A DNA stretch of 64,000 nt from CALHRB01 sp964473465 (GTDB taxonomy: Bacteria > Bacteroidota > Ignavibacteria > Kapaibacteriales > UBA2268), in contig CAYYPE010000001.1 in NCBI GenBank assembly GCA_964473465.1, positions 1-64,000 on the forward strand. Reading direction: 5' to 3'. The notes beneath the pieces are model-generated. The model saw only the letters and a list, made by a program, of their open reading frames with translations, was not told where the DNA came from and searched no databases. This document shows, piece after piece, positions 53,450 through 62,351 of the stretch. Position 1 is the first letter of the stretch. Every line of letters begins with the position of its first letter. The translations under genes were made by a program, and so were the position numbers.

Positions 53450-53883
53450 TGAAAATGGAAAAAGCTGACCATTCGAAAAAAATTGTTAATTGGATGCTGA
53501 ATAATGACAGTTTCAGCAAGTGGCTTGGTATTAAAATTAAAAATATAGAAACAGGAAGGGTAACTCTTGAATTGGAAATTACTGAAGTTATGCTCAATGG
53601 TTTTGACATTCTTCACGGTGGAATTGCCTTTGCACTGGCTGATAGTGCTCTTGCCTTTGCCTCGAATTCACATGGCCGCAGAGCTGTTTCGTTAGAGGCA
53701 TTGATTAATTACACAGCACCTGTTTATACCGGCGACACTCTGACTGCTATAGCGGAGGAATCAAATTTGACAAATAATACCGCAGTGTATGACATAACAA
53801 TTTACAACCAGCACCAAAGGAAAGTTGCACTTTTTAGAGGCACAGTATATAGAACAAATAAGGATTATTCAGATATATTATAA
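53449..53883 (+). CDS. paaI: Hydroxyphenylacetyl-CoA thioesterase
   Basis: A 144-residue hotdog-fold thioesterase. The family core is VMLNGFDILHGGIAFALADSALAFASN near residue 42, with the catalytic Asp in ALADSA, then NYTAPVYTGDTLTA. PaaI removes dead-end CoA esters formed by the paa pathway. The start overlaps the dehydrogenase stop by one base; an ATG two codons in (53455) is also possible. Confidence 0.92.
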   Translation: MKMEKADHSKKIVNWMLNNDSFSKWLGIKIKNIETGRVTLELEITEVMLNGFDILHGGIAFALADSALAFASNSHGRRAVSLEALINYTAPVYTGDTLTAIAEESNLTNNTAVYDITIYNQHQRKVALFRGTVYRTNKDYSDIL

Positions 53884-53897
53884 ATGATTGAAATATT

Positions 53898-55103
53898 ATG
53901 AAAGATAGTTATATAATAGATGGGATAAGGACTCCCATAGGTAAATATGGCGGAACATTGGCAGGAATGAGAACAGACGACCTTGCGGCATTTGTTATAA
54001 AGAAGATTGTTGAGAGAAATCCTGAAATTGATATAAATCAGATAGATGATGTTATATTGGGTTGTGCAAATCAATCGGGCGAGGATAACAGAAATGTTGC
54101 CCGAATGGCTCTCCTTCTTGCAGATTTGCCATATACTATACCCGGCGAAACAATTAACAGGCTGTGTGCATCGGGTATGTCGGCAGTAATAAATGCTTCG
54201 AGGGCAATTAGAACAGGAGATTACAATCTGGTGATTGCAGGTGGAGTAGAGAATATGACACGCTCCCCCTTTGTTTTCGGGAAATCACAAACCCCATTCG
54301 GACGGGATATACAGATTTATGATACAACACTTGGGTGGAGGTTTGTCAATCCAAAAATGAAGGAAAAATATGGTGTTGATTCTATGGGTGAAACAGCGGA
54401 AAATGTTGCAGAAAAGTATAAAATTTCGAGGGAAGATCAGGATTTTTTTGCTTATAATTCTCAAATGAAAGCAACAAAGGCTTTAGAAAAAGGAAGGTTT
54501 GATTTAGAAATCGTTCCGGTTGAAATACCTCAAAAAAAAGGGGAACCACTGTTGTTTGCCAAAGATGAATTTATCCGACCGGAAACAACCCTTGAAGGAC
54601 TTTCAAAACTCAAACCAGTTTTTAAATCAAACGGAACTGTTACAGCTGGTAATTCCTCAGGAATAAATGATGGTGCTTCAACTTTGATTCTGGCATCAGA
54701 AGAAGCAATTAATACATTTAACTTAAAGCCAAGGGCAAGAATTGTATCTTCGGCAGTTGTTGGAGTTGAGCCAAGAATTATGGGTATCGGACCTGTGGAG
54801 GCTTCAAAGAAGGCTTTGAAACAAGCAGGATTAAAATTTGAAGATATTTCTGTCATTGAGCTGAACGAAGCCTTTGCATCGCAAAGTTTAGCCTGTATAA
54901 GAGAATGGGGGCTTGATCGATCAGATGAAAGAATAAATCCAAACGGAGGTGCTATTGCTTTGGGACATCCTCTTGGTATGAGCGGGTCAAGATTGATTGT
55001 AACTGCAATGAATGAACTTGAGTTAATCAAAGGGAAGTATGCATTATGCACGATGTGTATCGGAGTGGGGCAGGGATATGCTACAATTATTGAAAGAATT
55101 TGA
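53898..55103 (+). CDS. paaJ: 3-Oxoadipyl-CoA/acetyl-CoA thiolase
   Basis: A 401-residue thiolase. Nucleophilic Cys in NRLCASGMSAV (near residue 90), NEAFA (near 325), GGAIALGHPLGMSGSR (near 357) and the second active Cys in CMCIGVGQG (near 390) are present. In this operon it would cleave 3-oxoadipyl-CoA (and the dehydrosuberyl intermediate) to end the phenylacetate pathway. It is 14 bases after paaI and convergent with the photolyase-family gene. Confidence 0.93.
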   Translation: MKDSYIIDGIRTPIGKYGGTLAGMRTDDLAAFVIKKIVERNPEIDINQIDDVILGCANQSGEDNRNVARMALLLADLPYTIPGETINRLCASGMSAVINASRAIRTGDYNLVIAGGVENMTRSPFVFGKSQTPFGRDIQIYDTTLGWRFVNPKMKEKYGVDSMGETAENVAEKYKISREDQDFFAYNSQMKATKALEKGRFDLEIVPVEIPQKKGEPLLFAKDEFIRPETTLEGLSKLKPVFKSNGTVTAGNSSGINDGASTLILASEEAINTFNLKPRARIVSSAVVGVEPRIMGIGPVEASKKALKQAGLKFEDISVIELNEAFASQSLACIREWGLDRSDERINPNGGAIALGHPLGMSGSRLIVTAMNELELIKGKYALCTMCIGVGQGYATIIERI

Positions 55104-55148
55104 TTGATTAAAATTACTATCCATCTGCTTTTTTTAATGTCAAAAAAA

Positions 55149-56627
55149 TCAATTTAATGATTCTAAGAATTTTTCAGCTGTGATCATAATGTCAGCTTTT
55201 TTATTTTGTTCGAAATTATCGTAAGATCTTACGAGCATTCCAAGACGTGGGTTTTGAATGAAAAAATTTCTGTTTATATTTAAAAACCGCCAGAAGAGAC
55301 AGTCCCAAATTTTTTGCCAATCGCCTTTATTGAAATCACTCATCTTTATTAGATAGTTGCTTCCGCTGATATATGGCTTGGTTGACATTAACCCACCATC
55401 AGCAAACTGACTCATTCCATAAACATTAGGAACCATTACCCAATCATAGGCATCAATAAACAAAGTCATAAACCATTTATATACTTCATTCGGGTCAAAT
55501 TCACACAAAAGCATAAAATTTCCAATAACCATTAGTCTTTCGATATGATTACAATAACCAGTTTCAAGAACTTTTTTTATTGTTAAGTCAAGTGGTTCAA
55601 TGCCTGTTGAAGCATTCCAGAATGATTCGGGAATTTTTCGGGAAAAATTCCAGAAATTTTTGTTTCGCTGATAGCTTCCTCGTATTTCATAAACAGCCCT
55701 GATAAATTCACGCCAACCGATAATTTGCCTGATAAAGCCTTCAAGAGAATTTAAAGGTATTTGATGTTCTAAAGTATAGATTATTGATTGATTAATTACA
55801 TAATCAGGGGTTAAAAGCCCAACATTAATTAATGGGCTAATAAGGCTGTGATTGAGAATAGATTCCCGAGATAATATTGCATCCTGATAAGGTCCAAAAT
55901 TTTGGAATCTTTGCTCAAGGAAATCATTAAACCATTTTTTTGCTTCGAGGAATGTAACAGGATATGTCCAAGTTAGGTTAGTATTTCCATAATTTGAGGG
56001 GAAACTTTTATTGATGTATTCAAAGGCTTCGGAATAATAATTATTAACAGCAGGAAATTTCACGATTGGTGGTTTCTTGTTTTTGGGATGTTTCAATCTA
56101 TTTTCATTATCGAAAGACCATTTTCCGCCAACAGGTTTTCCAGAATTTTCCAGAAGAATATTCAATTTTTTTCTTTGCCAAATATAAAAATCTGTTTGTC
56201 TGAAAGTCTTTTTATCAGAAAAATAATCACGGATATTTTTTTTTGTGTTTAAAAACATTGGGGAATCGAGTTCAGTAAAGCTCAACTGATTTGCTTCGCA
56301 AGAATTGATAATACGCTTTCTGAGCCAGTCATCAGCTACGTCAAAGAAAACAATATGATCATACCCGTAATTTTTTAGATGGGGCAATAAATTTCTGATG
56401 TCAGACAAGAGATCATTATAATTAATATATTCAACTGAAAAGCCAAAAGATTTTAGGTAATCTTCATAGAATATCATTGATGCTCTGTGAAAAGCTAATT
56501 TTTGCTTATGAAAAGGGTATTGACCGAAGAAAAGATGTTCTTCAATCAAAAACACTTTGTTACAGGCTTGATAGTGACTTACATTCTCAAAAATCTGATG
56601 AGGTAAAACAATAGCTACAGAATCCAC
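55149..56627 (-). CDS. Cryptochrome/photolyase-family (FeS-BCP-like) protein apparently lacking cluster ligands
   Basis: A 492-residue flavoprotein of the bacterial cryptochrome/photolyase (CryB, PhrB) group. Residues about 3-130 are the Rossmann-like antenna domain; the FAD-binding helical part includes GFIRQIIGWREFIRAVY (298 onward), NHIERLMVIGNFMLL (360), AYDWVMVPNVYGMSQFADGG (393) and STKPYISGSNYLIKMSDF (415). In canonical members, four cysteines bind a [4Fe-4S] cluster. Here the expected CxxC after KMSD reads FNKGDW, the earlier one near residue 345 is PLD, and the last appears displaced (Lys at the aligned position, with Cys443 nearby). The protein is otherwise complete. Confidence 0.85.
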   Translation of the reverse strand: MDSVAIVLPHQIFENVSHYQACNKVFLIEEHLFFGQYPFHKQKLAFHRASMIFYEDYLKSFGFSVEYINYNDLLSDIRNLLPHLKNYGYDHIVFFDVADDWLRKRIINSCEANQLSFTELDSPMFLNTKKNIRDYFSDKKTFRQTDFYIWQRKKLNILLENSGKPVGGKWSFDNENRLKHPKNKKPPIVKFPAVNNYYSEAFEYINKSFPSNYGNTNLTWTYPVTFLEAKKWFNDFLEQRFQNFGPYQDAILSRESILNHSLISPLINVGLLTPDYVINQSIIYTLEHQIPLNSLEGFIRQIIGWREFIRAVYEIRGSYQRNKNFWNFSRKIPESFWNASTGIEPLDLTIKKVLETGYCNHIERLMVIGNFMLLCEFDPNEVYKWFMTLFIDAYDWVMVPNVYGMSQFADGGLMSTKPYISGSNYLIKMSDFNKGDWQKIWDCLFWRFLNINRNFFIQNPRLGMLVRSYDNFEQNKKADIMITAEKFLESLN

Positions 56628-56804
56628 AATATATTTTCTAATTGATTAAAAAATGATTATCAGACAAATGTTAATTCAAAATATTTGATTTAAGTTATAA
56701 AATCAAAAAGAACACAGAAATCACAGAATTTAAAAATAAAAATTTAATTTTAGTTTTATTATTATTTTTAATGATGATTAATGTAATAAATAAAGGTAAT
56801 ATTA

Positions 56805-58154
56805 ATGTTTAGGAATACTTTTATAATTGTTATTTTCAGCTTTCTTTTCTTAGCATTGATTTCGGCAGATACATTAGATTCACGACTTGGTTTATATACA
56901 TATAACGATTTCGAAGCACCAAAATATTGCGGAACATCATGTCATAATGATTTCTATCGCCAATGGGAACAATCAATGATGGCTCAGGCATTCACTCATC
57001 ATTGGGACGAAATTGAATATTTTGAGTTAGCAGTTCCCCATGCGGAGAAAGACCCTCTTGTTGCTGAAGTAAAGGCAGGCTGCAATGGTTGTCATGCTCC
57101 GATGGCTTATTTAGCAGGAAAAATACCTCCCCCAAGACCAGAAATGAACGATAGGGCAAATGAATCAGTGTCGTGTGAGATATGTCATTCGATAGTTGGT
57201 TTTGAAGGCGATACTCCCTACAATTTCAACTATATAATGAAGCCCGGAAAGACTAAGTTCAGCACTCGTGGAAGCGGAGTCAAATCTCCAAATCATAACA
57301 TAGAGATAAATCCATTGATGAAAACAGGCGATTTTTGTGGAATTTGTCATAATGAAAAGAGCCCCTTCGGAGTATGGGTGAAATCAACTCATTTAGAATG
57401 GAAAGAGGGACCATACTACAAAGAAGGAGTTCAATGTCAGGATTGCCATATGCCTAAGGGCAGGTCATTAACAGCTGCAATGGGAAATGTTTATGAAGAT
57501 GCAAGGCAACATCTTTTTCACGGAGCTCATGACCCGGGCAAGGTAAAAGGAACTATAGAACTCAGAATACATCCTGACTTAAGAGAGGCTGAACCCGGCG
57601 AGACAGTAGTATTTACAATAGCACTTTTCAATCAGAAAACAGGACATAAATTTCCTACAGGTTCAGTCGAGGATAGAATGGTCTGGATGACTGTCGAGGC
57701 AGTAGATGCAAGTGGAAAAAAATATCATCTTAAAGTTAACAAAAAAGGATTTGAAGGTGAGGAATATACTATTTCTTCGAATGTGCTTGCATATCAGGAT
57801 ATGGGTATAGCAAAAAACCTACAAGATTTCAAAGGAGTTCAAAGGGACGGAATTGAAGAAGGTAACAGGATTTTCAGGATGGCATATTTTGATCCGCAGG
57901 GAAGAATGACTATCCAGCAATGGAACACTGCAAAATTAGGAGTGGATTACCGTATCGGACCCAGAGAAACAAAAATTGAAAAATGCAACTTCAGTATTCC
58001 TATTAATGTTTCACCCGGAAAGATGAAAATTATTGCCACCCTTTATTATCAAAAATTAGTTAAACCGGTTGCTGATTTTTTAAATGTTCCATCTGAGGAA
58101 TCTGAACCCATAATAGTTAACCAACATTACACCGAAATAACAATTTTACCATAA
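56805..58154 (+). CDS. Exported multiheme cytochrome c (c554-like)
   Basis: A 449-residue periplasmic or surface cytochrome with signal peptide (residues 1-21). Four CXXCH heme sites lie at residues 93-97 (CNGCH), 124-128 (CEICH), 178-182 (CGICH) and 211-215 (CQDCH), and a CX3CH site at 42-47 (CGTSCH) may be a fifth. The opening (FEAPKYCGTSCHNDFYRQW) fits the cytochrome c554-like group. Residues about 240-449 form a C-terminal beta-sandwich (RIHPDLREAEPGETVVFTI, KFPTGSVEDRM). It lies 13 bases upstream of the heme-porin gene. Substrate is unknown. Confidence 0.85.
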   Translation: MFRNTFIIVIFSFLFLALISADTLDSRLGLYTYNDFEAPKYCGTSCHNDFYRQWEQSMMAQAFTHHWDEIEYFELAVPHAEKDPLVAEVKAGCNGCHAPMAYLAGKIPPPRPEMNDRANESVSCEICHSIVGFEGDTPYNFNYIMKPGKTKFSTRGSGVKSPNHNIEINPLMKTGDFCGICHNEKSPFGVWVKSTHLEWKEGPYYKEGVQCQDCHMPKGRSLTAAMGNVYEDARQHLFHGAHDPGKVKGTIELRIHPDLREAEPGETVVFTIALFNQKTGHKFPTGSVEDRMVWMTVEAVDASGKKYHLKVNKKGFEGEEYTISSNVLAYQDMGIAKNLQDFKGVQRDGIEEGNRIFRMAYFDPQGRMTIQQWNTAKLGVDYRIGPRETKIEKCNFSIPINVSPGKMKIIATLYYQKLVKPVADFLNVPSEESEPIIVNQHYTEITILP

Positions 58155-58167
58155 ATGCTGAATTGAT

Positions 58168-59367
58168 ATGAAAAGAATAAATATTTTAATTGTTTTAGTA
58201 TTATTATGTTTTGTTTTCTCTTTTGAAATTGCAGAAGCTATACCAGCTTTCGCAAGGAAATATGCAATGAGTTGCAAAACCTGTCATGCACCAATGCCAA
58301 GGCTAAAGGCTTATGGTGATGAATTTGCCGGAAATGGATTTAAACTGCCTGAAAAAGAAGCCCCGAGATATTTTCTTGAAACAGGAGACGAGCAGCTTTC
58401 TCTGATCAGGGACTTTCCTGTTGCTGCAAGATTAGAAGGTCATATAACTTATAATTACGGAAATTCCGAAAACAGCGATTTTGGTGTTCCATTCATTCTA
58501 AAGCTGCTTTCTGGTGGAGAAATAACAAAAGACATAGCCTATTACTTTTATTTTTATATGAGTGAAAGAGGCGAATTAGCCGGTGTTGAGGACTGTTATA
58601 TTATGTTTAATAACTTACTCGGGATTGATCTTGATTTGTATTTTGGTCAGTTTCAAGTGTCCGACCCGCTTTTCAAGCGTGAATTAAGGTTATCATTGGA
58701 AGATTATCAGGTTTATAAAACAAAGCCGGGCATATCAAAGATGAATCTTGCTTACGACAGGGGTATTATGCTGACTTTAGGACTTGACTGGGGCATGGAT
58801 TTGATATTTGAAATGGTAAATGGTTGTGGTCTTACCCATGCAGATGCAAGAAAGTTGTTTGATATTGATGGCCACAAAACATTTATTGGAAGATTAAGTC
58901 AGGACATTGGTGATTTTGCAAGGGTTGGAGGTTTTGCTCTTTATGGTAAAGAGGATATGAAGAATGCTACTAATAGTGGTATAACTAATGAAGTTTTTAC
59001 TTTCGGACCAGACCTTACTTTTTCATTAGGTGAAAAAGCGGAGCTAAATTTCCAGTATATTCATCGGACTGACAATAACTTGTTTTTATCCGAAAATGAT
59101 ATTAACCCATCTAAAGATCTTGAAACAAAAGGAATTATGACTGAATTAATAGTAACACCAGACGGAGATGACAGCAGGTTTTATGGTGCAGCATTATTCA
59201 ACTGGATTGAATCAGATTATAAAGCATTGAATTATAAAGCAGCTACACTCCATTTAGGTTATCTATTAAAAAGAAACCTGAGGATAGTGCTTGAAGGAAC
59301 ATACAATTTTACAGATAACTATAAGAACTTTACAATCTTTAGTCTTGGCTTTGTCAATGCTTTTTGA
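58168..59367 (+). CDS. Monoheme c-type, porin-like outer-membrane protein
   Basis: A 399-residue exported protein, signal peptide ending near EAIPA (residue 26). One heme site, CKTCH at residues 36-40, stands in the conserved FARKYAMSCKTCHAPMPRL context, followed by a long region of alternating beta strands (for example FPVAARLEGHITYNYG, DLDLYFGQFQV, LRIVLEGTYNF) ending in FSLGFVNAF, whose terminal Phe is typical of outer-membrane barrels. It combines a heme plug with a pore-like barrel. Coded with the multiheme cytochrome just upstream, it may form an electron conduit or a ligand-gated porin. Confidence 0.8.
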   Translation: MKRINILIVLVLLCFVFSFEIAEAIPAFARKYAMSCKTCHAPMPRLKAYGDEFAGNGFKLPEKEAPRYFLETGDEQLSLIRDFPVAARLEGHITYNYGNSENSDFGVPFILKLLSGGEITKDIAYYFYFYMSERGELAGVEDCYIMFNNLLGIDLDLYFGQFQVSDPLFKRELRLSLEDYQVYKTKPGISKMNLAYDRGIMLTLGLDWGMDLIFEMVNGCGLTHADARKLFDIDGHKTFIGRLSQDIGDFARVGGFALYGKEDMKNATNSGITNEVFTFGPDLTFSLGEKAELNFQYIHRTDNNLFLSENDINPSKDLETKGIMTELIVTPDGDDSRFYGAALFNWIESDYKALNYKAATLHLGYLLKRNLRIVLEGTYNFTDNYKNFTIFSLGFVNAF

Positions 59368-59373
59368 TAGAAA

Positions 59374-60219
59374 TCAGGACTTATTCTGAGATTTTGGAAT
59401 GGTAATACTGAAGGTGCTTCCTTCTCCGAATTTGCTTTGAACGTAGATTTTACCGCCATTTAGTTCAATGAATTCTTTGGAGATTATAAGTCCGAGACCA
59501 GTTCCCCGTTCGTAGTTTGTCCCGAAAGAACTTTGCATGTTTTCAAGTTTGAATAAATTTGTTAATATTTCATTTTCAATTCCAACTCCATTATCAATAA
59601 CGCTCATTTTGATGAAATCATCACCATTATCTACGGCTGTAACTTTGACATAGCCTTTTTCTTTCGTAAATTTAATAGCGTTGGAGATTAGATTTGAAAC
59701 CACAGTCACGATGGTTTCTTTGTCAGCAAAGACTTTAATATCCTCGCTAACAAGGTTTGTAAGAGTAATATCTTTTTGATTAGCGATGATATTTAGCATA
59801 TCAATGGATTCATCAATGGCGTCCTTCAAGCAGAAACAGGTTCGTCTCAGTTGAACAAGGCCTCTCTGTATTCTTGACCAGTCAATAATGTTTTCGAGGA
59901 GTTTGAAAATTCGCTTGGCGGAGTCATTAAGAGCAATTGCAATTTCTTTTATTTCCTCTTTTGCAAAATCATCAACTTTAAGGGCGAGCATTTTAGTCAA
60001 ACCAATGAATCCCATAAAAGGGCTTCTGATTTCGTGAGCAATTACAGAGAAGAACTTATCTTTTTGGGAATTTAATTCCTTGAATCTTATTTCTGAGAGC
60101 CTCAAGGACTCTTCAATTTTTTTTCTGGACTCCCTTTCATTTTTTAGATAATTTACCTCTCTTTTGAGTCTTTCGAGCTCTAGATATAATTCCTCAATTT
60201 GATGAACATCTGTTATCAT
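59374..60219 (-). CDS. Cytoplasmic sensor histidine kinase without input domain
   Basis: A 281-residue kinase. A coiled coil (residues about 8-50) leads directly to a HisKA domain, phospho-acceptor His62 in IAHEIRSPF, then the HATPase domain with NLISNAIKFTKE, DNGVGIE and GTGLGLIISKE (G boxes complete). No membrane segment or recognisable sensor module is present, and no response regulator is adjacent, so partner and signal are unknown. It converges with the heme-porin gene, with seven bases between the two stops. Confidence 0.9.
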   Translation of the reverse strand: MITDVHQIEELYLELERLKREVNYLKNERESRKKIEESLRLSEIRFKELNSQKDKFFSVIAHEIRSPFMGFIGLTKMLALKVDDFAKEEIKEIAIALNDSAKRIFKLLENIIDWSRIQRGLVQLRRTCFCLKDAIDESIDMLNIIANQKDITLTNLVSEDIKVFADKETIVTVVSNLISNAIKFTKEKGYVKVTAVDNGDDFIKMSVIDNGVGIENEILTNLFKLENMQSSFGTNYERGTGLGLIISKEFIELNGGKIYVQSKFGEGSTFSITIPKSQNKS

Positions 60220-60379
60220 AGAAATATTTTATTTACAATAGTGATTATCGGTAAAAATGGGGAAAAATTTAAATGAAAGCCTGATAATATTTTTAATAAA
60301 TTGAAACAATTCGAGCCTAATAAAACTCAATAGAAGAATAATAATCGAAGGATTAAAAGTAAGGGCTTATATTATAATT

Positions 60380-60781
60380 TTACTCCATAAAATCCTTGAA
60401 TAAGTAAATTATAGTTCCTTCGTTAGTAACTTCGGTTGTGGCTAAGCCTTTGACAACATATTTTTCAAGAAGGGACTTAGAATCTTCAAGACTGAGTGAA
60501 AGGTTAACAGTGACATCGGTAACTTTAAGTTGCCCCTTGTATTTTGATGCCAACCGCATTAATTCTGTTTCGAGTTTAGTATCTAACTGTTTTTGAGTGA
60601 GGGATTTAAATTTCCTAAGAATGAATATACCTATACCAAGGGGCAAAAATCCCAGAAGGATTATACCAAAGAGAAAATAAGTAAGCTGGAAGTCAACGAA
60701 TAAGCTAAAAGTTAATAAAGCAGTAAATAATCCGCCTGTAACTATAAGAAGGTAAGCTATAATTTTGGCTATAATATTCAT
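60380..60781 (-). CDS. Small two-span membrane protein with cytoplasmic winged-helix-like end
   Basis: A 133-residue protein: two hydrophobic segments (residues about 6-28 and 34-54), then a soluble domain (about 60-133; LMRLASKYKGQLKVTDVTVNLSLSLEDSKSLLEKYVVKG), whose helix-helix-beta pattern resembles a winged helix. I do not recognise a specific family. It lies alone on the minus strand between the kinase and the divergent miaB. Confidence 0.7.
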   Translation of the reverse strand: MNIIAKIIAYLLIVTGGLFTALLTFSLFVDFQLTYFLFGIILLGFLPLGIGIFILRKFKSLTQKQLDTKLETELMRLASKYKGQLKVTDVTVNLSLSLEDSKSLLEKYVVKGLATTEVTNEGTIIYLFKDFME

Positions 60782-60889
60782 TGATTACACACTATTTTTA
60801 AAAACCAACACATTAAAATAAAAAAAAATCTAAATAGTTTTATAGAAATTTGTAAAGTTATAATTTACAAGTATTTAAATTAATCAAAA

Positions 60890-62209
60890 ATGAACGATAC
60901 ACATAAAGTATATATTGAAACTTATGGTTGCCAGATGAATCTGAGCGATACCGAAATTGTTTCATCAATAATAGCCAAATCTGGTATGAAATTAACTGAG
61001 AAACCTGATGAGGCTGATGTTATTCTTCTAAATACCTGTTCTGTTCGTGATAATGCTGAAAGAAAAATACACGAAAGGTTGATTCATCTGAAGCAATACA
61101 AGAAGAAGAATAAAGAACTTGTGGTAGGCATTCTTGGCTGTATGGCAGAAAGAATGAGAAGCAAGCTGATAGAAGAAAAGAAAATTATTGATCTTGTTGT
61201 CGGTCCAGATGAATACAGAAAAGTGCCAACATTAATCGAGAACGCTTTTACGGGAGATAAAGGTATAGCAGTAAAGCTCAGCCGTGTGGAAACTTATGAT
61301 GATATCGAGCCGTTGAGAACCGAAGGAATTTCAGCTTGGGTTTCTATAATGAGGGGATGCGATAAGTTCTGCACTTACTGTGTTGTGCCATTCACACGAG
61401 GCAGAGAGCGATCCCGCCCTTTGAATTCGATAGTGAATGAACTAAAAAAATTATATGAAGATGGTTTTCGGGAAGTTACTTTGCTTGGGCAAAATGTTAA
61501 TAGTTACAGGGATAAGGAAGGAAGTTACGATTTCCCTGATTTGCTAAGGGAGTGTGCAAAAGCTGTTCCGAATATGAGGATAAGATACACAACTTCGCAC
61601 CCATATGATATGAGTGATAAATTAATCGAGACGATGGCTGAATACAAAAATATATGCAAATACATACATCTGCCAGTTCAATCAGGTTCGGACAGGATTT
61701 TGAAACTGATGAACAGAAATTATTCAGTTGAACATTATCTTGGTAGAATACAAAAAATTAGGGAAATTATGCCTGAATGCTCACTTTCGACTGATATTAT
61801 ATCAGGTTTTCCAACTGAAACAGAGGATGAGCACAGACAAACGCTTGAGTTAATGAGGGAAGTTCGCTATGATGGGGCTTATATGTTTAAATACTCAGCA
61901 AGGGATAATACAAAAGCCTTTGCAATGACTGACGATGTTCCTGATGAAGTAAAAACAAGAAGATTGCAGGAAATAATTGATTTGCAGAATAATATATCGA
62001 GGGAACTTAATCACAATGAAATAGGGAGGCAGTACGAAATTCTGGTGGAAGGTCCCAGCAAGAAGAATTCTGAAAAATGGCAGGGTAGAACAGATACAAA
62101 CAAAGTGCTTATTTTCGAAAAGAACGGACATAGCATAAAAACGGGCGATTTGATAAATGTAATAGTTAAGAATTCAACATCTGCAACACTTTTTGGAGAA
62201 ACACTATAA
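60890..62209 (+). CDS. miaB: tRNA-2-methylthio-N6-dimethylallyladenosine synthase
   Basis: A 439-residue methylthiotransferase. It has the N-terminal [4Fe-4S] cysteines Cys14, Cys50 and Cys84 (YGCQMN, NTCSV, LGCMAE), the radical-SAM cysteines Cys157, Cys161 and Cys164 (GCDKFCTYC), and a C-terminal TRAM domain (about 375-439; YEILVEGPSKK, GDLINVIV). It adds a methylthio group to A37 of tRNAs reading UNN codons. Complete; starts 109 bases after the divergent small membrane protein. Confidence 0.95.
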   Translation: MNDTHKVYIETYGCQMNLSDTEIVSSIIAKSGMKLTEKPDEADVILLNTCSVRDNAERKIHERLIHLKQYKKKNKELVVGILGCMAERMRSKLIEEKKIIDLVVGPDEYRKVPTLIENAFTGDKGIAVKLSRVETYDDIEPLRTEGISAWVSIMRGCDKFCTYCVVPFTRGRERSRPLNSIVNELKKLYEDGFREVTLLGQNVNSYRDKEGSYDFPDLLRECAKAVPNMRIRYTTSHPYDMSDKLIETMAEYKNICKYIHLPVQSGSDRILKLMNRNYSVEHYLGRIQKIREIMPECSLSTDIISGFPTETEDEHRQTLELMREVRYDGAYMFKYSARDNTKAFAMTDDVPDEVKTRRLQEIIDLQNNISRELNHNEIGRQYEILVEGPSKKNSEKWQGRTDTNKVLIFEKNGHSIKTGDLINVIVKNSTSATLFGETL

Positions 62210-62269
62210 CAAAAGAAATACAAATTAATAATTTCAGTTTAGTAATTTAAAGATAATTAATAATTTTGT

Positions 62270-62347
62270 TGTGATGGGAATGGTGTCTCCCGAGAACCGC
62301 CATAATGGCTGATGACTCCTGTAAAAATTTTATATAATTACAGGAGT
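62270..62347 (+). promoter_or_regulatory. Fluoride riboswitch (crcB motif) with Shine-Dalgarno-masking expression platform
   Basis: The stretch GGGAATGGTGTCTCCC (62276-62291), AACCGCC (62295-62301) and GGCTGATGACTCCT (62307-62320) matches the crcB-motif aptamer in conserved bases and spacing. The GGTGT/ACTCC helix (62282-62286 with 62315-62319) has one U-U opposition. Immediately after, ACTCCTGTAA (62315-62324) can instead pair with TTACAGGAGT (62338-62347), a perfect 10-bp stem that hides the AGGAG ribosome site five bases before the ATG at 62352. Fluoride would hold ACTCC in the aptamer and free the site. Confidence 0.88.
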
Positions 62348-62351
62348 TTTT

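Noticed and set aside
54530..55051. A 173-codon minus-strand frame inside paaJ
   Set aside because: It is antisense to the thiolase, whose active-site motifs are complete; no independent motif or ribosome site.
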